Shown here: piece by piece, positions 56,801 through 64,000 of the stretch | How the letters are laid out: each line of letters begins with the position of its first letter | Position numbering within the stretch: position 1 is the first letter of the stretch | Origin: Hormiphora californensis | Taxonomy: Eukaryota > Ctenophora > Tentaculata > Cydippida > Pleurobrachiidae | Length of the DNA stretch: 64,000 nucleotides | NCBI GenBank assembly: GCA_020137815.1 | Contig: CM035360.1 | Location: forward strand, 2,508,077-2,572,076 | Direction: 5' to 3' | Program-made: the position numbers and the translations under genes | The notes under the pieces: generated by a model | The model's database searches: none | Told to the model about the DNA's origin: nothing | What the model saw: only the letters and a program-made list of their open reading frames with translations

Positions 56801-59800
56801 GCCTCGGTCTGCTAATTTGAAACACCCGTATCTCCCTCAATTTCTCCACGAAACCAAAATTTTTGACATTGAATAGTTAGAAAAGGGTTGTGCAGAGCCA
56901 TTCCATGTCTGAAATCTGAATTTTGTTGAACGTGCTTGGTGCAATGACCTTTTCCAAAAACTGTTTCAAATTAGCAGGAAAACAGTTTTTGCCTCATATT
57001 CGGCCAACTTTTGGCGGAAATGACTCAAATCATAGTTTATATCCTGCCTCATGCTCATATTGAACAACAAAAATTTCGACAATCCAATCGGAGAAAATTG
57101 TTTCAAATAGCCCTCCTCAGTGTTTCAAGTTACCAGACTCTCTTCACTGTGCTACAGCACACACACGACACCAATCAGAGAGCAAATAACGCGCATTTGT
57201 TTCAAATAACCAGAGCACGTGTTTCAAGTTAGCAGACACTGTTTCAAGTTAGCAGGCGTTTCAAATTGCCAGTCGCTACCCTATTTAGTTAGCACTATTA
57301 TTTTGGATGAAAATACGACTCCATAATACAGTAAGCTGACAACTATTTACTGGGATTGAGAGTTTATAGTAAGATCTATTTACCTCTAAGTCCTCACTCT
57401 CGACCATATCAATAGTTAGTTTTCTGTTGCAGTGAAGAGCAGCATGGTGAAGGGCTTTGTTAACACTAGCATACGCATCAGACAGCTTGGTATACTTGCC
57501 CACCAGACAGATTCTGATCTGAAAAGAAGAAATATAACCACTTTGATGACTTAATACCACCATCATGATTGGAGTGAAATCAGCAAAAACAGCTACTGGA
57601 TCCCAAAAGAAAGAATAGTATTCATCTGTCCAGCTCGCGATAGCCAGGTATTGATTTACTCACAGGATCCATGTTTTTATCGTACAAGTCGGCCAGTTCA
57701 TACCACTTCCTCAACATCTTAGTTGGCTGCTCAGGTACGGGTAGTTTCAGTTGTTCCGAGATAAGGGCTATCATTGGCCGCAGCAGAATTGGAACTCTGT
57801 GGGTGAGTTGTATTGTTCGTTATCTTGATAATGGCAGAATAGGGCATGAAGCGTATCAAGTGCGAGGGTGAAGTTCATGACTGCCATCCGAGACTCGACA
57901 GTTAAAAAAGGGGGAGATAATATTGTTTAAAAGGGGGTATACAGGGTGTGAACTGCATGTCGTGTTTGCTAGTCGCGAGCGCGCTTGCGAGACAAGCAAA
58001 CACGTCAAGGTTCATTAACAAGCATGCTGCTCAGTCATTTTAGATTTAATACACAATGTAAGTATACCATGTAATAGGTGAGACTCTTGCCGTCACCCTC
58101 GTTCAAGTCCCGTGAAAAACGGAGCAGTACACGCAAACTGATGCCCATTTTCCTCGCGTGACCCCGATTCAGCAGTTTGAGACACCAACTCTTTAGGGGG
58201 CCATATCTCAGGAACCAGACAAGATAGGAAAAATCGCCGTCTAACGAGGCGTACAGTTTTTAATCTAGTTTACCACTGTACCGGCCGTTTCACTCTCCGA
58301 CCTAAAACAAAAATCGCAACCCCACAAAACTTCAAAATAATGAAATTCGCATCTCGCATGTCGTGTTGCATGTCGTGTTGCATGTCGTGTCATGTTATTG
58401 ACGCGCTCGCGTTCAACTCTCACACAGCAGCTGCAGAACATGGCGGGAAACATCGAGGAGTAGAGAGAGGGTCGGTGCCGAATCAAATATTTCTTGATCT
58501 TGATCTACTCCATCTCTCAGCTATCCTACCCCTCATCAACTCGATCTCTCAGCTACCCTACCCCTCATCTACTCCATCTTTCAGCTACCCTACCACTCAT
58601 CTACTCCATCTTTCAGCTACCCTACCCCTTATCTAGTCCATCTCTCAGCTACCCTACTCCTCATCTACTCCATCTCTCAGCTTCCCTATTAGGGAAGCAT
58701 AGAGATGGAAACGATTAGGGTTAGGGAATCCCTATCCATAATCGTTTCCATCTCTATGCTTCCCTAGCCCTCATAAACTCCATCTTTCAGCTACCCTACC
58801 CCTAATCTAGTCCATCTCTCCGCTACCCTACTCCTCATCTACTCCATCTCTCAGCTACCCTACCTCCCATTTACTCCATCTCTCAGCTACCCTACCTCCC
58901 ATTTACTCCATCTCTCAGCTTCCCTACCTCCCATTTACTCCATCTCTCAGCTTACCTACCTCCCATTTACTCCATATCTCAGCTTCCCTACCTGCCATTT
59001 ACTCCATCTCTCAGATACCCTACCTCCCATTTACTCCATCTCTCAGCTTACCTACCTCCCATTTACTCCATCTCTCAGCTTCCCTACCTCCTATTTACTC
59101 CATCCCTCAGCTTCCCTACCTCCCATTTACTCTATCTCTCAGCTACCCTACCACCCATTTACTCCATCTCTCAGCTTTCCTACCTCCCATTTACTCCATC
59201 TCTCAGCTTCCCTACCTCCCATTTACTCCATCTCTCAGCTTCCCTACCTCCCATTTACTCCATCTCTCAGGGGTAGGAATGTTAGGATAAATGAGAGATG
59301 GAGTAAATGGGAGGTAGGGAAGCTGAGAGATGGAGTAAATGGGAGGTAGGGAAGCTGAGAGAAGGAGTAAATGGGAGGTAGGGAAGCTGAGAGAAAGAGT
59401 AAATGGGAGGTAGGGAAGGTAAGCGATGGAGTAAATGGGAGGTAGGGAAGCTGAAAGATGGAGTAAATGGGAGGTAGGGAAGCTGAGAGATGGAGTAAAT
59501 GGGAGGTAGGGTAGCTGAGAGATGGAGTAAATGGGAGGTAGGGAAGTTGAGAGATGGAGTAAATGGGAGGTAGGGAAGCTGAGGGATGGAGTAAATGGGA
59601 GGTAGGGAAGCTGAGAGATGGAGTAAATGGGAGGTAGGGAAGCTGAGGGATGGAGTAAATGGGAGGTAGGGAAGCTGAGAGATGGGAGTAAATGGGAGGT
59701 AGGGTAGCTGATAGATGGAGTGAATGGGAGGTTGGGTAGCTGAGAGATGGAGTAAATGGGAGGTAGGGAAGCTGAGAGATGGAGTAAATGGGAGGTAGGG

Positions 59801-62800
59801 AAGCTGAGAGATGGAGTAAATGGGAGGTAGGTAAGCTGAGAGATGGAGTAAATGGGAGGTAGGGTATCTGAAAGATGGAGTAAATGGGAGGTAGGGAAGC
59901 TGAGATATGGAGTAAATGGGAGGTAGGGTAGCTGAGAGATGGAGTAAATGGGAGGTAGGGAAGCTGAGAGATGGAGTAAATGGGAGGTAGGGAAGCTGAG
60001 AGATGGAGTAAATGGGAGGTAGGGTAGCTGATAGATGGAGTGAATGGGAGGTTGGGTAGCTGAGAGATGGAGTAAATGGGAGGTAGGGAAGCTGAGAGAT
60101 GGAGTAAATGGGAGGTAGGGAAGCTGAGAGATGGAGTAAATGGGAGGTAGGTAAGCTGAGAGATGGAGTAAATGGGAGGTAGGGTAGCTGAGAGATGGAG
60201 TAAATGGGAGGTAGGGTAGCTGAGAGATGGAGTAGATGAGGAGTAGGGTAGCGGAGAGATGGACTAGATTAGGGGTAGGGTAGCTGAAAGATGGAGTTTA
60301 TGAGGGCTAGGGAAGCATAGAGATGGAAACGATTATGGATAGGGATTCCCTACCCCTAATCGTTTCCATCTCTATGCTTCCCTAATAGGGAAGCTGAGAG
60401 ATGGAGTAGATGAGGAGTAGGGTAGCTGAGAGATGGACTAGATAAGGGGTAGGGAAGCTGAGAGATGGAGTAAATGGGAGGTAGGGAAGCTGAGAGATGG
60501 AGTAAATGGGAGGTAGGTAAGCTGAGAGATGGAGTAAATGGGAGGTAGGGTAGCTGAGAGATGGAGTAAATGGGAGGTAGGGTAGCTGAGAGATGGAGTA
60601 GATGAGGAGTAGGGTAGCGGAGAGATGGACTAGATTAGGGGTAGGGTAGCTGAAAGATGGAGTTTATGAGGGCTAGGGAAGCATAGAGATGGAAACGATT
60701 ATGGATAGGGATTCCCTACCCCTAATCGTTTCCATCTCTATGCTTCCCTAATAGGGAAGCTGAGAGATGGAGTAGATGAGGAGTAGGGTAGCTGAGAGAT
60801 GGACTAGATAAGGGGTAGGGTAGCTGAAAGATGGAGTAGATGAGTGGTAGGGTAGCTGAAAGATGGAGTAGATGAGGGGTAGGGTAGCTGAGAGATCGAG
60901 TTGATGAGGGGTAGGATAGCTGAGAGATGGAGTAGATCAAGATCAAGAAATATTTGATTCGGCACCGACCCTCTCTCTACTCCTCGATGTTTCCCGCCAT
61001 GTTCTGCAGCTGCTGTGTGAGAGTTGAACGCGAGCGCGTCAATAACATGACACGACATGCAACACGACATGCAACACGACATGCGAGATGCGAATTTCAT
61101 TATTTTGAAGTTTTGTGGGGTTGCGATTTTTGTTTTAGGTCGGAGAGTGAAACGGCCGGTACAGTGGTAAACTAGATTAAAAACTGTACGCCTCGTTAGA
61201 CGGCGATTTTTCCTATCTTGTCTGGTTCCTGAGATATGGCCCCCTAAAGAGTTGGTGTCTCAAACTGCTGAATCGGGGTCACGCGAGGAAAATGGGGGGG
61301 GGGGGGCGGCTGAAGTTTTTGAAGTTTTTGAAGTCAACTTCAAAAACTTCAAAGAGAAACTTAGGTTGGAAAACTTCAAAAACTTCAAAAACTTCAAAAA
61401 CTCATATCTCCTTAACCGTTGGAGATAGACCCTATGTTGCTTCATAACTCTTATATAAACTTGCATATTTCGAACAAGATACACCCCTTTAAAAAGCCTA
61501 TAGTCACTCATAAACCATTAAAACTGATCTAGCCCAAAAAAAGTCATGCGCACACACAAAATTATGAAAATATCCCATTATCCCTCGAATTAGATGAGGT
61601 GGAGACTTCATTTTGGCACGTACCCCCACTAACTCGAGGCCGCTGATGATTTTGGTGTCCATATTTTTTTCACTACTCCCTTCATAAAAAATTTGCGTTT
61701 TGTAAAACTTGCAAAAAGGGTGTGGCCCCAAAAAAAATTTTGAAAATTTACTTTATAATTTTTAAACACTTTCTTAGCATTTTCTAGGCAATTTTTTGAG
61801 TTATAGAATGAAAATAAAATCGGTTTTTACAAAAAAATTATATTTTTTACACCAAATTGTGCCATGGATTTCATGGCTAGGAATCATTGTAAATATCCTA
61901 ATTTGTGGTAGAAAAAGGGCAGACAAGGACGGATAACTTTGCCACAATATGTATCAAGTATGAAACTAACCTAAACAAGTGTAATAATAGTCATTGATAG
62001 CATATAAAAGTATTTTAGAGTTTTTGAAGTTTTTGAAGTCAACTTCAAAAACTTCAAAAACTCAAAAAGTAGGGTGGAAAACTTCAAACTTCAGCCGGCC
62101 CCCCCCCCCCCCCCCAGGAAAATGGGCATCAGTTTGCGTGTACTGCTCCGTTTTTCACGGGACTTGAACGAGGGTGACGGCAAGAGTCTCACCTATTACA
62201 TGGTATACTTACATTGTGTATTAAATCTAAAATGACTGAGCAGCATGCTTGTTAATGAACCTTGACGTGTTTGCTTGTCTCGCAAGCGCGCTCGCGACTA
62301 GCAAACACGACATGCAGTTCACACCCTGGTATAATTGTGTTAAAATACTCACCGATACAGATTAGAAACATCATAAACGTTGATAACTTTTGAGTTTTTA
62401 ACGTAACAAAACTTTTCAATTTTATTCCGCACAGTCTCAGATATTGGTGACCTACTCCGGCAGGCAATGAAGTCGGGTGCCAATCCGCATCCCCTCAACT
62501 CTCTTATATTCTGGGAAAATACCGATTCATTAATTGAATTGTTGATACAGTGTCAATACATTAGATAAAAAAAGACCAGTTATGACGAATCTTCATAATA
62601 TTAATGAAATGATCCCTTAGCTTGCCCCCCTCCCCAACTCTGACACACACACCTGCTGAGTAGGTTTTGTTTTGTGTTCCCCTCCGTTAGTCTCAACCAC
62701 CAAACTAACGTGCACCAAACAGAAGTTCTCACTACCACTCCGGAACTGTAGCTGTCGGAACGCCTCAACAAACTGCATACCTGTGAGGGAGAGAAGGGTC

Positions 62801-63604
62801 AGTTAGACAAGTCGGGAGGTGAGTCTCAACAGAACCAAGTCAGGTCTTGTGCAGTGGTTCTGTGAGGGTAGATCGCAGATCAAGTCCAGTCCTGCAGTTT
62901 TTTGAGGTGGCTTCATGTGCAAATGTTCTCACGAGCCGCGCACAGTGCTTGGACAGTGGACTTTTCATGTAACAAACAACGCGCGCGTTTCGGTAACTCA
63001 GTTTTTAAGCTGCGACAGACTGGGGCATGAGTCTTGAAATTTTCAGCGGGACTAACTTCCAGCAAATGCTTCAGATAATTCCAGATAATTATGATTCATT
63101 ATGCCAATTGCGCCCAGGAAGTGCAAAACAACTCTGAGTGTGTAGTGTGTAGAAAAACAAAGCCTCCTTTGTGAGTTGTTGCACTCAAGGAAGTGGAGCT
63201 AGGTCGCATCATTGGGAGATGTAGCCGACTAAAAAAATTATTTAGAGGATATTTAGTTATTATATTCACTGCCTTATATAATTCACTGTCGCATATAGAA
63301 GGGAAAAGGAAGTCAAGTTTAGTACAGTGGGGAATGCCAGTATAATACCAACTCACCATCAGGGGAGGCCGGAGGATTTTATTAAACCGACTTACCCTGA
63401 GTGCTAGTATAACAGTAATTACTTACCCTCAATATCACCAATAGTCCCACCAAGCTCAATCACACAGACATCGGGGGCACGTTGGTCGGGACTGACCGCC
63501 TGTTTGGACACCCTCTCCACCCAATCTATAATGGCGTCCGTCACATGGGGCACCACTTGAACTGTTTTACCAAGATAGTCGCCCCGACGCTCCTTCGAAA
63601 TCAC
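53896..63604 (-). CDS. CTPS: CTP synthase, 5' part outside window
   Basis: Converts UTP to CTP with glutamine as nitrogen donor. Exons in window, 5' to 3' (minus): 63604-63427, 62780-62653, 62510-62353, 57796-57664, 57518-57384, 56551-56405, 56287-56176, 56030-55874, 55616-55411, 53933-53896 (1392 nt, 463 codons plus TGA). Phases agree throughout. Synthetase domain: [54 protein letters not shown]. Linker/GATase domain: [32 protein letters not shown], catalytic Cys in [18 protein letters not shown], and [20 protein letters not shown] with the His-Glu pair. It ends [11 protein letters not shown], then TGA. The N-terminal roughly 100 residues lie beyond 64000. Introns hold a 4.4-kb foldback element, a MITE and a LINE. 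Hundreds of bases after the stop remain open in frame. Confidence 0.95.
54233..55322 (-). mobile_element. 5'-truncated LINE with target-site duplication, in the CTP synthase intron
   Basis: Minus-strand frame 55295-54645 encodes a LINE reverse transcriptase C-terminus ([54 protein letters not shown]). The 3' tail is (AAT/ATT)n at 54233-54254. A 12-bp direct repeat GCTAATTAGAAT flanks it (54221-54232 and 55323-55334), supporting target-primed insertion. Same family as 28812-30529. The intact 217-codon frame suggests a young insertion. Confidence 0.88.
55701..55766. repeat. GGCGCCGCC-type hairpin repeat
   Basis: Left CTGGCGGCGCCAGATCCCAG, right CAGCAGCGCCAGATAG. In a CTP synthase intron. Confidence 0.65.
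56601..57281. mobile_element. 681-bp TA-flanked MITE with iterated motif
   Basis: Ends GGGTAGCGACTGGCTATTTG and CAGTCGCTACCC with TA on both sides (56599-56600, 57282-57283). The motif GTTTCAA(A/G)TTAGCAG, or its variants, is repeated near both ends. A diverged partial end is seen at about 31617. No transposase frame. In a CTP synthase intron. Confidence 0.85.
58690..60950. repeat. 32-bp tandem repeats in opposing orientations
   Basis: Unit taaatgggaggtagggaagc followed by tgagagatggag; inverted from about 58780 to 59270 and direct from about 59280 to 60590, switching near 59275. A composite block around cgtttccatctctatgcttc occurs three times (about 58690-58765, 60310-60380, 60680-60755). 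Confidence 0.92.
61296..62115. mobile_element. 820-bp insertion inside the right foldback arm, 10-bp TSD
   Basis: The right arm matches the left except for this insert, which is bounded by direct repeats AGGAAAATGG (61286-61295; 62116-62125). Its ends are inverted (G-run then CGGCTGAAGTTTTTGAAG; complementary CTTCAGCCGGCC then C-run). A 9-11-bp duplication points to a Mutator-like element. It is absent from the left arm, so it post-dates the palindrome. Confidence 0.82.
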
Positions 63605-64000
63605 CTGAACACAGAGAGTGGTTGTTGTTTTGAGTAGGGAGAGAAAGAAAGGGGCTGTGTCAAACGGGGTGTGGGGAGGGGTTGATATTGTTTCTTATGC
63701 CCCCACTTCAAACCCCTTCAGCTGCTTTATGGTTCAGCGTGAACAGAGGGGTTATTTTTGGGGAGAGAGGGTCGAACAACGCAAGAAAGGGAATTAATGT
63801 ATGTGTCAAAAGAACGGAGTGTTGGGAGAAACACGGTAAGGGGAAACACGGTAAGAGAGAAGGATGGTGTTGGAATGCATTCTGAAACATGAGGTGAGAT
63901 ATTGATTGTATTGCTGAGTATTGAGATCGTCTCATGTAATTAAAAGCCGTGCTTGTGTTGTTATGTGTGTATGTTTGGTTTCGTTCAAAACCACACAAGC
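63605..64000. other. CTP synthase intron, right edge
   Basis: No exon was recognised. It should be intron, since the next upstream CTP synthase exon (N-terminal P-loop region) is not in the window. Confidence 0.5.

Larger units (their letters stand above)
57940..62330. mobile_element. 4.4-kb foldback-like element in the CTP synthase intron
   Basis: Long inverted repeats (left about 57940-58740; right about 60700-62330) enclose arrays of a 32-bp unit in both orientations. Outer ends TACAGGGTGTGAACTGCATG and the complement of TACCAGGGTGTGAACTGC lie next to TA. ORFs at 58340-58718 reappear on the opposite strand at 60722-61100. The architecture (long inverted ends plus internal short tandem repeats) matches foldback (FB-type) elements. 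No transposase recognised. Confidence 0.8.

Noticed and set aside
58340-58718. ORFs within the foldback arms
   Set aside because: They occur identically in both arms, are Ser/Tyr/Leu-rich from the 32-bp repeat and show no known domain.

Overview
The window is eukaryotic and looks like a gene-dense, early-branching animal; a sponge-like genome fits best, but this is inference from sequence alone. The support is short GT-AG introns with consistent phases, animal-specific families (an ETO/MTG corepressor, a 7TM receptor, C2H2 fingers, a BPI-fold protein, sushi modules), a nuclear-type tRNA gene without encoded CCA, and many MITE-like elements and (CT/GA)n microsatellites. Exon models were built by hand from reading frame, splice consensus and phase. 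No transcript evidence was available.

Left part (1-26 kb): a 63-bp satellite at the edge; a 1.65-kb near-perfect palindrome; a 7TM receptor with one apparent frameshift (4543-5851); an ETO/MTG homologue with NHR1/TAFH and MYND domains (6850-8244, 5' end not found); two divergent paralogous genes for secreted double-glutaredoxin proteins (minus 8637-10258, plus 12227-14966); a four-finger C2H2 gene (minus, 16463-18608, 5' end not found); then about 8 kb without a recognisable gene, rich in microsatellites, a probable low-quality stretch and MITEs.

Middle part (26.8-52.6 kb): one valyl-tRNA synthetase gene on the minus strand, 26 exons over 25.8 kb. Four plus-strand genes lie inside its introns: a signal-peptide/sushi gene (intron 20), a PH-domain/coiled-coil gene (intron 13), tRNA-Arg(UCG) (intron 7) and a 13-exon BPI/LBP-like gene (intron 4). 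Exon 16 of the synthetase has three single-base frame breaks; every other exon is intact.

Right part (53.4-64 kb): CTP synthase, minus strand, running off the right edge. Its stop is TGA followed by CTAG, the classic readthrough context, and the same frame then stays open for 160 codons of VATGT-type repeats ending in a SUMO-interaction-like and a basic NLS-like segment. Its introns hold a LINE, a TA-flanked MITE and a 4.4-kb foldback element.

A recurring theme is short tandem duplication placed on splice junctions: at least a dozen exons here have a duplicated or amplified 5' or 3' splice-site region. With the CTP synthase extension, this is the most unusual content of the window.
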